A stretch of DNA of 64,000 bases from Leptospira biflexa serovar Patoc strain 'Patoc 1 (Paris)' (GTDB lineage Bacteria > Spirochaetota > Leptospiria > Leptospirales > Leptospiraceae): assembly GCF_000017685.1 (NCBI RefSeq), contig NC_010843.1:186001-250000 (forward strand), read 5' to 3'. Positions 1 through 10,525 of the stretch are shown piece after piece (the stretch's first letter is position 1; each line of letters starts with the position of its first letter). Under the pieces are notes generated by a model, which had not been told where the DNA came from, did not search any database, and saw only the letters and a list, made by a program, of their open reading frames with translations. Position numbers and translations under genes: made by a program.

Positions 1-418
1 TTTCCCAACTCTCGGCCACACCGTCGAAAAAGGATTTGGATTTTTTCTCACGTGCCTCGAGGATTTGGTGGACCATCTTCTGGTCTCTTTCCCAAGATGG
101 GAGGTCTTCTTTATATGATAACAAAAGTTTTGTGAGCTCCATTGGGAATTTTAAACCCATGGATTCTTCATCTGGTAAAAAACTATAAACCAAACTACCT
201 TCCCGCCTAGAACCAATAAGTCCTGCTTCTGTTAGGATTTTCAAATGACGGGAGATGCGAGACTGGCCCATTCCTAAAATTTCTACCACTTCGTTCACCG
301 AAAATGCCCCGAAACTCAGGATATGAAGGATCCGAATCCGTGTTTCATCAGAAATGGCTTTCGCTCCCGCAAGCAAAGGGGAAGAATTTCGATTGATGAG
401 CAGGGTTTCAGTCGCCAT
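1..418 (-). CDS. ArsR-family regulator, probably fused to a methyltransferase-like domain (partial)
   Basis: Reading leftward from ATG at 418, about 139 residues are visible and the frame is still open at base 1. Residues ~15-85 form an ArsR/SmtB winged helix: the segment DETRIRILHILS is typical of helix 1-2, and GQSRISRHLKIL is the recognition helix. After a linker, the visible C-terminal part (EKKSKSFFDGVAESWE) resembles the first helix of the SAM-methyltransferase domain found in ArsR-methyltransferase fusions. No Cys-rich metal-binding motif is seen, so metal sensing is not supported. A long palindrome just upstream is a likely self-operator. The fusion is inferred, because the methyltransferase core lies outside the window. 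Confidence 0.8.
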   Translation of the reverse strand, partial: MATETLLINRNSSPLLAGAKAISDETRIRILHILSFGAFSVNEVVEILGMGQSRISRHLKILTEAGLIGSRREGSLVYSFLPDEESMGLKFPMELTKLLLSYKEDLPSWERDQKMVHQILEAREKKSKSFFDGVAESWE

Positions 419-427
419 ATCTAAGAT

Positions 428-459
428 ATCTACATATCAAGAAATCTTGATATGTAGAT
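428..459. promoter_or_regulatory. Perfect 32-bp operator palindrome upstream of the ArsR gene
   Basis: Two 15-nt arms (ATCTACATATCAAGA and its exact reverse complement) are separated by AA. The palindrome starts 10 nt upstream of the ArsR-type start codon and has no T-tract on either side, so an operator fits better than a terminator. A dimeric winged-helix repressor binding here would block its own promoter. Confidence 0.7.
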
Positions 460-515
460 AAGAGCAAGCAAAATTTGACTGGATTCAGAAAATCACAGCC
501 AGTTTGGAAGATCGT

Positions 516-3056
516 TTACGAGATTTTGAAGAAATTGATCTTTCTTTTTAGGGTTTCCGCTAAATTCGCAATCCCATTGGAAGTCGCCGTCATCTCTTCT
601 AGGCCCGCCGCCGTCCCTTGGGTGAGGTCATTGATGCTGAAGATGGCCTGAGCCACCTCTCCGATGGCATTCTTTTGTTCTTCCATGGAAAGTCGGATCG
701 CCTGACTGATTTGGTTCACCTTGTCCACCTCTTCCCCCACCTTTTGGTTGATGATGAGCTGTTCTTTGGTGCTTTTATCAATGGTGTCTGTCATGAGATT
801 GAAGGAGCTCACACCTTGGATGATCCTTTGGATGAGAGAAATTGTGGTTTCAATTGTCTCTCGACCACTTTCAATTTCTTTTTCGTTTGCTTGGATGAGT
901 TCTCCGATGTCCCCGATGGAGATCGCCGTTTTTTCGGCAAGTTTGCCAATTTCATCGGCAACCACAGCAAACCCTCGCCCATAGACGCCAGCACGAGCCG
1001 CTTCGATTGCAGCATTTAACGCAAGTAAGTTGATTTGTTCGGATATATTATTGATGATCTCAATCACACTTCCAATTTCTTCCGAACTATTACTAATTTT
1101 GGAAATGGAGTTACGCATCGAGTCCAGTGATGATTGGCCAAGTTTTGCTTCTTCCGAAATTTGAGTCACATCTTGTGAAGCTTTCCCAACTTGTTTTCCA
1201 GTCGCTTCAATCAAACTGGAAAGTTCTGCCATTTTTACTTTTAAAAAATCCACTTTGCGGAATTGGTCTTCGGCTTGGGCATCTACGTTTTGTACGGCAG
1301 CGGAGATCTCTTCGATGGATGCAGAAATTTCTTCGGCAGATGCCGCTTGTGTTTGTGCATTGGAAGACAATAAATTCAGTGATGCTGACATCTGTTCGGC
1401 GGATGAAGCTAAATCTTCCGAAAAAGCTTGGTTTGACCCAACCACTTCAATGATTTGTTTGAGTGTGGAATTTAAACCTAGGGAAAGGCGAGCAAATTCA
1501 TCGGAAGATTCTAATTTCACCTTGGTTCGTAAATCACCTACTTCTACATTTTGAAGTACTTTACCAATGGTTTTCATTGGTCGAAATCTTGCGGAAAACA
1601 GAATGTAAATGGCAAGCGCAATCACAATCGAACCAATCAAACTAATGACGGTCAATCCTCTAAGGGAAGATAAACTCTCTACCTCGATTTCTTTGAGATC
1701 AATCGTGGAAAAAAATTGGATTCCATATTTAGAACTTACCTTTCTACGAAGTAAAAAAGTGGATCCTTCCCAAGGATTCCGAAAGGAATCTGTTTCTCCC
1801 GCATTCATTGCGAGGCGTTCAAATTCAGACCCTTTAAAACTATTCATTAGGTATTTGGGATTGGGGTGGTAAACCATTGTCGCTTCACGATCAAGTAAAA
1901 AGGAATACCCTGTGGACCCAATTTTGACATTTTTTAAGAAGGATTCCATCGCCTTTCCCACGAGGAATGGCATTCCTACAAAACCCACCACAGTCCCATT
2001 TGCATTTTTCACAGGGCTCGTGACCATGATCACGATTTGACCACTGATAGGAGATTTGACGGCAATCCCCACGCGAGGTTTCCCTTCTTTCGACGCTTTG
2101 ATATTTTCTAAAACTTCTGGATTGGATTCTAATTTGAATCCAGTACTTGTACCACCTGGAAGCCCCGATGCGACGATTGGTGTCCCTTCTTCAAAATTGG
2201 CAATGAAGGCATTTTCCAAAAGGAGTTGGGTATCTTTGAATGATTTTTCCAATGCTGGAACTGCAAGTTTATAATTTTTTGTTTCTAATGCTTGTTTTAC
2301 GGCAGGTAGAGTAGCAACTTCCTTTAGAGAATTCTCCACCGCTTCGAAGTAAACATTGATCCCCGCTTCATTACTTTGGTTAAAATTATACAATTGGTTG
2401 GAAAACGCTTTTTCCAAAGCTTTGGCGTTCACATTGAACGAATAAATCAGAAGGAAAATCGAAAGTACCATCACCATAAAAGAAAACATGATAGGCACAG
2501 TATTTCTTAAATTTCGATAATATGGTGTGATGCGTTCATTTAAATCGGATTGGAAAATATCATCATCTAAGATAATGTGCGAAGCTTTTTCCAAAAAAAC
2601 AAAGGAGATGATGATATTGAGAAACGATGTGAGTAACAAAACACAGATAATATAAAATCCATCGGATTTACTCGTCTCCGGTAAATACAATACGGGAGTT
2701 AAAACGATAGGAATGGCGAGTGCCCACTGGGAAGCACCAACAGTGGCACCAAACACAGGCATTTTTGCAATGGTATCCCAAACTCGGGTGTAGGTTTCTG
2801 GATTTTTTTCTGTCTGGGATTCTAGTTCGAGTAACCCCTCTTTGATGATCTTTAGTTTTTTTGGAAAAATAAAACTAGGGAGTAACAAACTGATGAGAGC
2901 GGCAAGGACGGTCCCACCGAGAAAGGTTTTGATCTGCGTGGCGCTCAAATCGACATAAAATAAAATAAGGCTGATCCCAATCGGGACCACAACTCCCAAA
3001 GAAAAAACTTGGGAGGCGAGAAAAAAAGCGCGAGAATACCGTTTGTATAAATTCAT
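516..3056 (-). CDS. Methyl-accepting chemotaxis protein with extra N-terminal membrane segments
   Basis: An 846-residue chemoreceptor that senses a periplasmic ligand and controls CheA. Order by eye: five hydrophobic segments (~12-34, 42-63, 108-128, 132-154, 186-208), an extracytoplasmic dCache-like region (~215-455, containing [21 protein letters not shown]), a transmembrane segment (~462-487), HAMP (~488-540) and a coiled-coil signalling domain. The hairpin tip carries the conserved [14 protein letters not shown] core near residues 675-690. No C-terminal CheR-tethering pentapeptide is seen; the protein ends KINFFKIS. The multi-span N-terminus is unusual, since most receptors have one segment before the sensor. 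ATG at 3056 is the only good start. The gene stands alone, facing the ArsR gene. Confidence 0.93.
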   Translation of the reverse strand: MNLYKRYSRAFFLASQVFSLGVVVPIGISLILFYVDLSATQIKTFLGGTVLAALISLLLPSFIFPKKLKIIKEGLLELESQTEKNPETYTRVWDTIAKMPVFGATVGASQWALAIPIVLTPVLYLPETSKSDGFYIICVLLLTSFLNIIISFVFLEKASHIILDDDIFQSDLNERITPYYRNLRNTVPIMFSFMVMVLSIFLLIYSFNVNAKALEKAFSNQLYNFNQSNEAGINVYFEAVENSLKEVATLPAVKQALETKNYKLAVPALEKSFKDTQLLLENAFIANFEEGTPIVASGLPGGTSTGFKLESNPEVLENIKASKEGKPRVGIAVKSPISGQIVIMVTSPVKNANGTVVGFVGMPFLVGKAMESFLKNVKIGSTGYSFLLDREATMVYHPNPKYLMNSFKGSEFERLAMNAGETDSFRNPWEGSTFLLRRKVSSKYGIQFFSTIDLKEIEVESLSSLRGLTVISLIGSIVIALAIYILFSARFRPMKTIGKVLQNVEVGDLRTKVKLESSDEFARLSLGLNSTLKQIIEVVGSNQAFSEDLASSAEQMSASLNLLSSNAQTQAASAEEISASIEEISAAVQNVDAQAEDQFRKVDFLKVKMAELSSLIEATGKQVGKASQDVTQISEEAKLGQSSLDSMRNSISKISNSSEEIGSVIEIINNISEQINLLALNAAIEAARAGVYGRGFAVVADEIGKLAEKTAISIGDIGELIQANEKEIESGRETIETTISLIQRIIQGVSSFNLMTDTIDKSTKEQLIINQKVGEEVDKVNQISQAIRLSMEEQKNAIGEVAQAIFSINDLTQGTAAGLEEMTATSNGIANLAETLKRKINFFKIS

Positions 3057-3130
3057 TGAAACTTAGACTTGTACGCAGGGTAAATTCGTTCCACGGTATG
3101 GCAAGGTTTTATGGAATTCCCCGAAGATTT

Positions 3131-4258
3131 CTAAAAAGAGAGTTTGAGTCCTAGGTTTGCCGAATAGAGGTCTTTTCCACCATACAATCCCTCGGCGATG
3201 ACCTTTAGCATAAATAAATCCAATTCCAAACCAACAATCCCATACCCAATCCCTCGTTTAGAATTGGATTCCCCACTGGCCCGAAACCCAAGGGTCGCAT
3301 TGGGATTTTGTGCGAGTAATTCTTTATCGAGGACAGCTTGGTATTCTCTCGGAAGTTCGATCGGAAAAGCATCGTTTGCAGAGATGATAAATGGCCCGCG
3401 CCTAGAAAGAGAAGCTGTGTTATGGCCAGAGTTCCAACTGTATCCACCACCAACAATTAAGTTTGCTACCCAAAAAAGACCAATCCCAGTGCGTAAGTCA
3501 ACATTGGTGGTTTGGACTTTGGTATTAAAAAGAAAATTGGTATCTCCACCCCATTTCCCTTTGACCCCTTGGAACTCTACTTGTGCGGCCTTTCCTTCTA
3601 AATAACTGAGGCTCATATTTTGTTCCATGACATGATGCCCCACGCCCACATTGAGCCCATTCCATGTGATGAGGTTCATTAAAAAACCTTCTTTCTCCAT
3701 GAGTTGGTAACGTAACATCCCACCATACGAACGTACGTCGATCCTTCCCTCATAATTTTTGTTATTCGAGGCGGCTTGGATTTGGTCTTCTGTGACCGCT
3801 ACATTCATCCCATGTAAAAATATTCCGATCCTTCGGATGTACCCACCTTCTTCCGTGCCTAGTAACCAACCAGGATTGATGTCCAAATGAAAGGATGGAA
3901 TGACTGCTCCTCCCACATTCGGGAGTTTTGGGTATTTGATTAAATCATCTTGGATTTGGATGTCGTCTTTTTTATAACCAGCAGCGGATGCACTGACACC
4001 CACTTGGATACGGCGGACAGTACCTGTTCCAATATTACTGGCACCAACATTGGCTAAAAACCCAGCTTCTAAATTTGTTTTTAAGACTTCGTTTAAATAT
4101 CCAGTTTCAAATTTTTTGAGTGTGGCATTACCCGTCTCTGTAAGAGGTGAAGGTAAAAAACTACAAGCAGAACCTTCACAAGTGAATTGGGCGTAGAGTT
4201 CATTTTGTGTGAACGATGTGACCAAAACCACGGCAAGGAAAACGATTCTAAATTTCAT
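3131..4258 (-). CDS. Secreted outer-membrane/surface protein, Lsa36-like
   Basis: 375 residues starting at ATG 4258 after AAAGGATC. A signal peptide (~1-23, ending LYA before QF) is followed by FTCEGSAC and then by alternating hydrophobic/polar segments, ending in SANLGLKLSF with a terminal aromatic residue. This is the usual signature of an outer-membrane beta-barrel inserted by BamA. The Cys spacing after the signal peptide does not make a convincing lipobox, so signal peptidase I cleavage is more likely. The protein is reminiscent of Leptospira surface proteins annotated as Lsa36-family, but that assignment is from memory and unverified. No operon partner: 53 bp separate it from the downstream end of the EamA gene. 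Confidence 0.7.
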   Translation of the reverse strand: MKFRIVFLAVVLVTSFTQNELYAQFTCEGSACSFLPSPLTETGNATLKKFETGYLNEVLKTNLEAGFLANVGASNIGTGTVRRIQVGVSASAAGYKKDDIQIQDDLIKYPKLPNVGGAVIPSFHLDINPGWLLGTEEGGYIRRIGIFLHGMNVAVTEDQIQAASNNKNYEGRIDVRSYGGMLRYQLMEKEGFLMNLITWNGLNVGVGHHVMEQNMSLSYLEGKAAQVEFQGVKGKWGGDTNFLFNTKVQTTNVDLRTGIGLFWVANLIVGGGYSWNSGHNTASLSRRGPFIISANDAFPIELPREYQAVLDKELLAQNPNATLGFRASGESNSKRGIGYGIVGLELDLFMLKVIAEGLYGGKDLYSANLGLKLSF

Positions 4259-4311
4259 ATAGATCCTTTATTCTCTACTCTCAATCAACAATTGGAAAGT
4301 AATTTTCTCTC

Positions 4312-5232
4312 TCAAACAGTGACTTCCTTTGGTTTTTTTGCCGTACTAATCCAAAAAACTCCAGTGAGAACAAATAAAGTACCTATGCTATGTACGATGG
4401 TGATCGGTTCATCCAAAAACACATATGCCAAAAATAAAGTCGACATTGGTCCAATCGATCCAACGATCGCAGCGGTTTTACTACCGACTCGTTTGATCCC
4501 TTCGGATACAAGTACGGCAGGAACCACAGTGTTCACGGTTCCCATCACAAATGCCAAAAGATAAAATGACATCGGTTGAATGAGTTCCTTGTAAGTTCCG
4601 AATATAAAAAAATGAAGGAATACAACTATAGATGAGATGATAAGTGCCCAAGCTGTAAATCTTTTGGCACCTAACTTTGGCACGATGGAACCACTTCCCA
4701 TAAGATAAATTGCATATGTCAAAGCTGATAATAAGATGAAAAAAGCACCGAGGCTGACATCTTTCGGTGAACCCAACTGAACATCCTGACCATACGCTAA
4801 AAACACACCTGTGTATGTTAAGATGAGAGAAAAAATTTCCCGCATGTGGATTTTCTTTTTTAAAAAGAAAAAGGATAATAAAACTACTAGAGTCGGATAA
4901 ATGAATAAAATGATACGTTCTAGGCCAGCACTGATGTATTTGAGACCAACAAAATCAAATAAACTGGCAAGATAGTAACCAACCACTCCCATGAGGAGGA
5001 CATTCCAATAGTCTTTTTTAGTTAGGTTTGGTTTTTCGGTTTCCTTTTCCGCTGACCACGCCATCCAAACTAAAAATGGGAAGGCAAACAACATTCGAAA
5101 GAATAAGGAGCCAATGGCAGAAATTTCATACCGATAGGTTAATTTGACAACGACTGCTTTGGCGCTAAATAGTAAGGCTCCCGTCAAAACAAACGCGATC
5201 CCTTTCCATTCCACATGAGAATTTTCTTTCAC
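4312..5232 (-). CDS. EamA-family (drug/metabolite transporter superfamily) permease
   Basis: About 306 residues with ten hydrophobic segments arranged as two EamA repeats, the normal layout of DMT permeases that export amino acids, nucleotide-sugars or other metabolites across the inner membrane. The substrate cannot be read from the sequence. The segment SAGLERIILFIYPTLVVLLSFFF is a typical EamA helix pair. The frame opens with a GTG at 5253, but the GTG at 5232 lies 7 nt after AGGA and is the better-supported start. It diverges from a small secreted-protein gene only about 45 bp away, so the two promoters must overlap. Confidence 0.88.
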   Translation of the reverse strand: MKENSHVEWKGIAFVLTGALLFSAKAVVVKLTYRYEISAIGSLFFRMLFAFPFLVWMAWSAEKETEKPNLTKKDYWNVLLMGVVGYYLASLFDFVGLKYISAGLERIILFIYPTLVVLLSFFFLKKKIHMREIFSLILTYTGVFLAYGQDVQLGSPKDVSLGAFFILLSALTYAIYLMGSGSIVPKLGAKRFTAWALIISSIVVFLHFFIFGTYKELIQPMSFYLLAFVMGTVNTVVPAVLVSEGIKRVGSKTAAIVGSIGPMSTLFLAYVFLDEPITIVHSIGTLFVLTGVFWISTAKKPKEVTV

Positions 5233-5276
5233 AAATCCATCCTGGAAATCCACAAAAATCCCGATAGTTTTATTGG

Positions 5277-5555
5277 ATGATTCGCTATTTGGTTTTTTTC
5301 ATTTTTCTATTGGGAAGTGTTTCCCTTGTTTCCGATCCCAGTCATGAACTATCCAAACCTATGTTACGTGTTTTCCCAACCTTTCGACCAGAAGAATGTG
5401 AAGATTGGGCGATTTTGCCCTTTGTCTGTAAACGTTGTTTATGGGAAGGCAAACGATATGCCCAAGAAATTCGATTTTTTGAAGATGGTCCTTATAGGAC
5501 TCACGGCTGTTATACGGAAAAAAAGGGATTTGAAGTTTTAAAGGAAAATGAGTAA
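5277..5555 (+). CDS. Small secreted Cys-containing protein, unknown
   Basis: 92 residues: a signal peptide (~1-18, VFFIFLLGSVSLVS) and a mature part with four cysteines, two in CKRC spacing and two further out. Four Cys in a small exported protein suggest disulfides or a metal site. I do not recognise the family. It is divergent from the EamA gene and ends at a bidirectional hairpin. Confidence 0.6.
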   Translation: MIRYLVFFIFLLGSVSLVSDPSHELSKPMLRVFPTFRPEECEDWAILPFVCKRCLWEGKRYAQEIRFFEDGPYRTHGCYTEKKGFEVLKENE

Positions 5556-5580
5556 ACCGGGAATCGAAACTCCCGGTTTA
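5553..5580. terminator. Bidirectional hairpin between convergent genes
   Basis: Perfect 10-bp stem TAAACCGGGA / TCCCGGTTTA with loop ATCGAAAC. The rightward strand continues into a TTATTTTTTT tract, the leftward strand into CATTTTCC. It overlaps the stop codon of the plus-strand gene and lies 11 nt from the stop of the minus-strand lipoprotein, so it probably terminates both transcripts. Confidence 0.75.
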
Positions 5581-5590
5581 TGAAAGTGAA

Positions 5591-5869
5591 TTATTTTTTT
5601 ACACAGCCCATAATGCCAGCGATTCCTGGAGCATTTTTTAAGCAGTTAGGATCAAATTTTCCTTCCATACATTGGTCGATCATTTTTTGTTTGCCTTGTT
5701 GTAAACCTGCAAGAACGGGAGCTGCTGCTGGGTTCTTTTTAGCTTCTTCTTCAATTTGAGTGAAAGTACTTGCAAGCGCAGATTCACACTCTTCTTGGGT
5801 ATAGACTTTGGATTTACAATTCGCCAAAAATAGCCCGAGAGCGAGCGCAAGGATAAGAGATTTTTTCAT
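5591..5869 (-). CDS. Small lipoprotein, TIGR04454-like
   Basis: 92 residues from ATG 5869, chosen because GGAG precedes it and the signal peptide begins MKKSLILALALG. The longer open frame to 5947 adds a non-signal-like extension that runs over the neighbouring divergent start. Lipobox FLANC gives lipidation at Cys18. The mature part is helical and Lys/Glu-rich with four further cysteines, ending GIAGIMGCVKK. This pattern (lipoprotein signal, YTQEECESAL, paired Cys) matches the small Leptospira lipoproteins of TIGR04454. Function unknown; a periplasm-facing lipoprotein is expected. Confidence 0.75.
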   Translation of the reverse strand: MKKSLILALALGLFLANCKSKVYTQEECESALASTFTQIEEEAKKNPAAAPVLAGLQQGKQKMIDQCMEGKFDPNCLKNAPGIAGIMGCVKK

Positions 5870-5935
5870 GAAAAACTCCGATGAAATAGATTTCCTGATA
5901 GTTTCTTTTTTACAAAGGGATTTGAAAACAAAAAA

Positions 5936-6292
5936 ATGATCCATCACATTGCCATAGGAACGCCCAATCCAGAGCCTTTAGCGGCCTTTTACCTTCAAAT
6001 TCCAGGGGCCAAACTCTTAAAACGACATCATTTTGATTCAGGAGAGGTTCGATCAGTTTGGATCCAATTGGGACCTATCATTTTGATGTTGGAATCAGGG
6101 GAACAGGAATCTCCTAAAAATTTAGTTTTTTCGCTCAATCCTTCCAACCAAAACGAATGGAGGGAGTTTTTTAAATCGATTCAAGTCACTTCGCGTACAG
6201 ATTTTACAATGTATTTTCAAGATCCAGATGGGAATAGTCTTGGCTTAAGCTCCTACCCACAAAAACTTCCTCATTCTTTAGAAATGAGTTGA
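5936..6292 (+). CDS. VOC-superfamily (glyoxalase/bleomycin-resistance fold) protein
   Basis: 118 residues, a single VOC half-module pair. It starts with the characteristic HHIAIGTPNPEPLAAFY strand-helix and ends with the signature FQDPDGNSLGLS. VOC proteins use His/Glu metal ligands for lyase, dioxygenase or thiol-transferase chemistry; His3/His4 and the acidic residues are present, but the metal set cannot be confirmed. The gene is divergent from the small lipoprotein, and its ATG lies within that gene's upstream region. Substrate unknown. Confidence 0.8.
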   Translation: MIHHIAIGTPNPEPLAAFYLQIPGAKLLKRHHFDSGEVRSVWIQLGPIILMLESGEQESPKNLVFSLNPSNQNEWREFFKSIQVTSRTDFTMYFQDPDGNSLGLSSYPQKLPHSLEMS

Positions 6293-6347
6293 GAAAACAA
6301 TTCTAAAAAAGTATGGTAACCATCACTTAAGGAAATTTTTTTAACAA

Positions 6348-8408
6348 ATGAACATCAAACAAAAGTTAGCTCTTGGATCTTCGGTGATCACCTTATTATC
6401 ACTAGGAGTCATCCTAACTCTGATTTCTTATGTCATATATAAAAATGCGAAAGAAGATGCACTGGAAAAAATATCGATCCTCGCAGACAAAATTTCCCTC
6501 GATGTAGGTACATATTTATCAGCACCTTTGAACGAAGCCTTTCTTCTGAAACAAATTTTACAAGAACCAAATCTATTAGATAGAGAAAGAGTTTTTAAAA
6601 CCCTCACCATCATGTCAAATTCCAATGAATCAATTCTTGGGACATATGTTGTTTTTGAACCCAATGCCTTTGATGGGAAAGATGCTAACTTCCGTAATAC
6701 GAAGTATCATGACCAAACAGGAAGATTCATCCCCTATGCTGTGAAATCAAACGGAAAGATCATCATTGAACCCGTTGTGGGTTATGAATTGCCTGAGTCC
6801 GATTTCTACCAACTACCCAAAAAAAATAAAAAAGTAGAATTGATTCCTCCTTTTGATTACAAAGTAGATGGGACGGATGTGACAATGATTTCACTTGTAT
6901 ATCCCGTGATCCAAAACCAAAAATTTATCGGCATAGCGGGAGCCGATTTATCCTTATCAACGATCCGTGCCTATTTACAAAACTTAAAAATTTTGGAAGG
7001 GAGTGTCAAAATCACCCTCGTAGCAAGCAATGGTTATGTACTTTTCAATGGACTGAATCCCGAATCCAAAAACATCCAATGGGTTGATAAAGAAGATACA
7101 TATGTCAACCTTGCGATGTCCTCCAAACAAAAACAAAATTATGTAGATTCCGATTATTTTCATGTAAGCCTCCCCATTTCACTCGTTGAAAACACGGCAC
7201 CTTGGACACTTAGAATTTCATATCCTCAAGAAAAAATCACAAACGAAATCCAATTTATCTTTTGGATAGCACTTGGACTTGGATTTACAGGGATTTTATT
7301 TTCAACTCTAGCCAATATCATCATCTTTAGAAAGTTAGTGGATAGTAGACTTCAAAATTTAATTTCTTATGCAAAAGAAGCAGCAAGTGGAAATTTGTTA
7401 AAAGAAATTAACGATACCAAAAAAGATGAAATAGGAAATCTGGTTGAAGCCATCATCGCCATGGTGACAAACATTCGTCATATTCTAAGTGTAGCCCAAA
7501 GTTCTGGAAATGAATTAAAAGACAGTTCCTTACTCATGGAAAATACAATCCTTGAACTTTCTGATTTAGCACAAAGCCAAGCGGCCTCATCGGAAGAAGC
7601 AAGTGCGACTGTGGAAGAACTCAACGCATCTTCTGAAACCATCAATGCAAATGTGGAACAAGCAGTTTCAAATTCAAAATCCATCCATTCCTCTCTTTTA
7701 GAGATTCAAAAGCTTGTCCAAAATATCACGAGTGAAGTGGAAAACTTTGGTCAAATTGCAAAAGGAGCCAACCTCAAGGCAGAAGAAGGGAGAACTATGG
7801 CAAGTCTGACCTCAAAAGCCATTGAAGAGATCCAAGATAAATCAGTCTCGATTACAGAGTTTTCAGATGTTATTTCCAATATATCAGAAAAGACCAGCTT
7901 ACTCGCATTAAATGCTGCCATCGAAGCAGCAAGGGCAGGCGAATCTGGCCGAGGGTTTGCTGTTGTGGCAGAAGAGATATCCAAACTCGCATCGCAAGCC
8001 GCATCCTCCGTTTCCCAAATCAACTCTCTATCAGAAGAAGCCTTGGAATCCATTCAAAATGGAGGGAACCAAGTCTCAAAACTCATTGCACTCCTGCAAG
8101 ACATCATCAAAGAAGTCTCTGTTATCTTTGAAAAAGCATCCGACATTGTCCCCCTCATCCAAGACCAAAAAACAAGAACCGATCAAATTTATGTCGAAAT
8201 TGAAGAGATCACTTCACTTGTAGAATCCATCCAACAATCCACAGAAGAACAAAAAAGAGCCACTTCGGAACTTTCCAATATGACAATCAATATCTCGAAT
8301 GGATCACAAATTTTATCTGACCAATCTGAAACCATGTCAGGAAATTCTCTTCGCATGACAGGGATTAGTGCAAAGATCTCCGAAATTTTACAAAAATTCA
8401 ATTTATAG
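6348..8408 (+). CDS. Methyl-accepting chemotaxis protein (dCache), first of a tandem pair
   Basis: 686 residues: transmembrane helix ~9-31, periplasmic double-Cache sensor ~35-300, second transmembrane helix ~300-324, HAMP ~325-380, signalling coiled coil ~400-686 with tip [19 protein letters not shown]. The sensor contains [20 protein letters not shown], a pattern seen in Cache sensors of small organic ligands. The signalling region is very Ser/Ala/Gln-rich at the expected methylation helices ([16 protein letters not shown]). It lies 11 bp upstream of a close paralogue and is very probably co-transcribed with it. Confidence 0.94.
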   Translation: MNIKQKLALGSSVITLLSLGVILTLISYVIYKNAKEDALEKISILADKISLDVGTYLSAPLNEAFLLKQILQEPNLLDRERVFKTLTIMSNSNESILGTYVVFEPNAFDGKDANFRNTKYHDQTGRFIPYAVKSNGKIIIEPVVGYELPESDFYQLPKKNKKVELIPPFDYKVDGTDVTMISLVYPVIQNQKFIGIAGADLSLSTIRAYLQNLKILEGSVKITLVASNGYVLFNGLNPESKNIQWVDKEDTYVNLAMSSKQKQNYVDSDYFHVSLPISLVENTAPWTLRISYPQEKITNEIQFIFWIALGLGFTGILFSTLANIIIFRKLVDSRLQNLISYAKEAASGNLLKEINDTKKDEIGNLVEAIIAMVTNIRHILSVAQSSGNELKDSSLLMENTILELSDLAQSQAASSEEASATVEELNASSETINANVEQAVSNSKSIHSSLLEIQKLVQNITSEVENFGQIAKGANLKAEEGRTMASLTSKAIEEIQDKSVSITEFSDVISNISEKTSLLALNAAIEAARAGESGRGFAVVAEEISKLASQAASSVSQINSLSEEALESIQNGGNQVSKLIALLQDIIKEVSVIFEKASDIVPLIQDQKTRTDQIYVEIEEITSLVESIQQSTEEQKRATSELSNMTINISNGSQILSDQSETMSGNSLRMTGISAKISEILQKFNL

Positions 8409-8419
8409 GGATCCTGTTT

Positions 8420-10507
8420 ATGTCGATTAAAAAGAAAATTATATTCAATTCACTAGCTGTGATATCCGTCATCATCGCAGGAATTCTCATCGTACTTTCT
8501 ATGGTAGTCAGGTCTACCCTTCTCCACAATTTGGAAGAAGACACAACTTACATTTCATCCAAAATTATCAGTGATATTTCCCATACCCTCAAATCACCCT
8601 TGAACAAAACCTTTGCCTTTCGAAAATCTTATGAAAACAGAAACCTCACCTCAAGGGCAGAATCCATACAATACTTAAAGGCTCTCATCAAGGAAAAAGA
8701 CATCGCTTTTGCGACCTATTGTGCTTTTGAACCCAATGCTTTTGATGGCAAGGATGCTTCCTATCGAAATACGCCGAATCATGATGGATCAGGGAGATTC
8801 ATTCCCTATGTCTTCCGTGATGGGGACAAAATTTTTACCGAAGCACTCAAAGATCTAGATGATCCCATCCAAGGTGAATTTTACCAAAAACCAAAAGCAA
8901 CTTTGAATACGAGCATTACCTCACCTTATATCTATAAAGCGGGGAATTCGGAAATTTTCATTGTTTCCATCATGGAACCAATCTTACGTGATGGAAAATT
9001 CATCGGAATCTCCGGGATTGACATTAGTCTAACTACGATTAAATCCTATTTGGATTCACTTAAATTTGCTGATGGGGAAGGCAAAATCACTCTCATCTCT
9101 GACAACCATTTGGTTTTGTATGACGGTTTCACACAACTTTCTGAGGGTTTGGATTTTCGATCCGCGGCGGATCCCCATTTTTATGATCGAATCAAAAATA
9201 AAGACACAAGTATTTATGAATTTAATGATTACTTCCATGTCGCAGTACCCATAACCATCATTGAAAAAAACAATCCATGGTTTGCCCGTATCTCGGTTCC
9301 AAAATCACAAATCCAATCCACTCTCAATTCGATTATTTTGATAACCATTGGTTTAGGCATCGTTGGAGTTGCACTTTCAATTCTATCCATCTATTACAGT
9401 TTCCAAAGATTAGTCGATCGACGGATCCAATCAATCAATTCCTCAACGGAGAAAGTTGCTTCTGGGGACTTACGGCAACTCATCAAAATTGACCAAATAG
9501 ATGAGTTAGGAAGTATCATGGTTTCTTTAAATCAGATGATCGAACATTTGAGAAAACTAATTCGTATTGCCCAAAAATCTTCTGGGAATATCAGCGAAAC
9601 CACAGGAAAAATACAAAACACAATCACAGAGCTCACCGATTTAGCGCAAAACCAAGCAGCATCCTCCGAAGAAGCAAGTGCCACCGTTGAAGAACTCAAT
9701 GCTTCCTCTGAAACGATCCACAGTAATGTACTCAGTGCCGTAGAAAACACTGAAACCATACATCAGTCGTTAGGTGATATTCAAAACTTAATGAAAAAAA
9801 TTCTAGAAAAAGTAAATACTTTTGGGGAAATTTCAGTTAGAGCGAACAAAAATGCGGAGGAAGGCCGTAGCATGGCAAAAGAGACTTCACTTGCCATCCG
9901 AGAAATCCAAGAAAAATCCAAAACCATCACTGCTTTTTCGAATGTAATCTCTGATATCGCCAAACGAACCGGCTTACTCGCATTAAACGCGGCGATCGAA
10001 GCTGCAAGAGCAGGTGAATCTGGAAAGGGATTTGCCGTGGTAGCAGAAGAGATCACAAAACTAGCAAGCCAATCAGCAGAATCAGTCTCACAGATCAATA
10101 CCCTATCCCAAGAAGCATTGGATTCCATAGAACGAGGGAACCAACAAGTGGAACGATTGGTTGAGGTTTTGAAAAAAATTACAGATGAAGTATCCCTGAT
10201 CTTTTTATCTTCCAATGAAATTGGTCCCTTAATCGAAGACCAAAGTTCTCGCACTGAGAGTATCTATACCGAAGTGGTGGAGATCACAGAACAAGTGAAG
10301 TCCATCCAACTATCCACAGAAGAACAACAAAGGGCAACGAACGAACTTGCAAACATGACCATCAATATTTCCAATGGTTCGCAAGTTTTGTCTGACCAGT
10401 CCTCTTCGATGGCAGAAAATGCAGAACGATTAGGACAAGTGATCAATACTTTGGATGAATTGCTGAAGACCTTTCGCATTGAAAAGGATATAGATTTAGA
10501 AAGTTAA
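8420..10507 (+). CDS. Methyl-accepting chemotaxis protein (dCache), second of a tandem pair
   Basis: 695 residues with the same architecture as the gene before it. Aligned by eye, the sensor keeps [20 protein letters not shown] and the signalling domain keeps [23 protein letters not shown] and the tip [19 protein letters not shown]. The first half of the sensor and the helices near the membrane differ most. This is a tandem duplication whose signalling half is conserved while the ligand-binding half diverges, as expected if the two report different ligands to the same CheA array. The last 12 residues (EKDIDLES) extend past the paralogue's end. Confidence 0.94.
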   Translation: MSIKKKIIFNSLAVISVIIAGILIVLSMVVRSTLLHNLEEDTTYISSKIISDISHTLKSPLNKTFAFRKSYENRNLTSRAESIQYLKALIKEKDIAFATYCAFEPNAFDGKDASYRNTPNHDGSGRFIPYVFRDGDKIFTEALKDLDDPIQGEFYQKPKATLNTSITSPYIYKAGNSEIFIVSIMEPILRDGKFIGISGIDISLTTIKSYLDSLKFADGEGKITLISDNHLVLYDGFTQLSEGLDFRSAADPHFYDRIKNKDTSIYEFNDYFHVAVPITIIEKNNPWFARISVPKSQIQSTLNSIILITIGLGIVGVALSILSIYYSFQRLVDRRIQSINSSTEKVASGDLRQLIKIDQIDELGSIMVSLNQMIEHLRKLIRIAQKSSGNISETTGKIQNTITELTDLAQNQAASSEEASATVEELNASSETIHSNVLSAVENTETIHQSLGDIQNLMKKILEKVNTFGEISVRANKNAEEGRSMAKETSLAIREIQEKSKTITAFSNVISDIAKRTGLLALNAAIEAARAGESGKGFAVVAEEITKLASQSAESVSQINTLSQEALDSIERGNQQVERLVEVLKKITDEVSLIFLSSNEIGPLIEDQSSRTESIYTEVVEITEQVKSIQLSTEEQQRATNELANMTINISNGSQVLSDQSSSMAENAERLGQVINTLDELLKTFRIEKDIDLES

Positions 10508-10525
10508 GTGTGAAAAGAAGAAGTA

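Noticed and set aside
618..1019. 133-codon plus-strand frame inside the first chemoreceptor
   Set aside because: It is the antisense shadow of the highly biased signalling domain.
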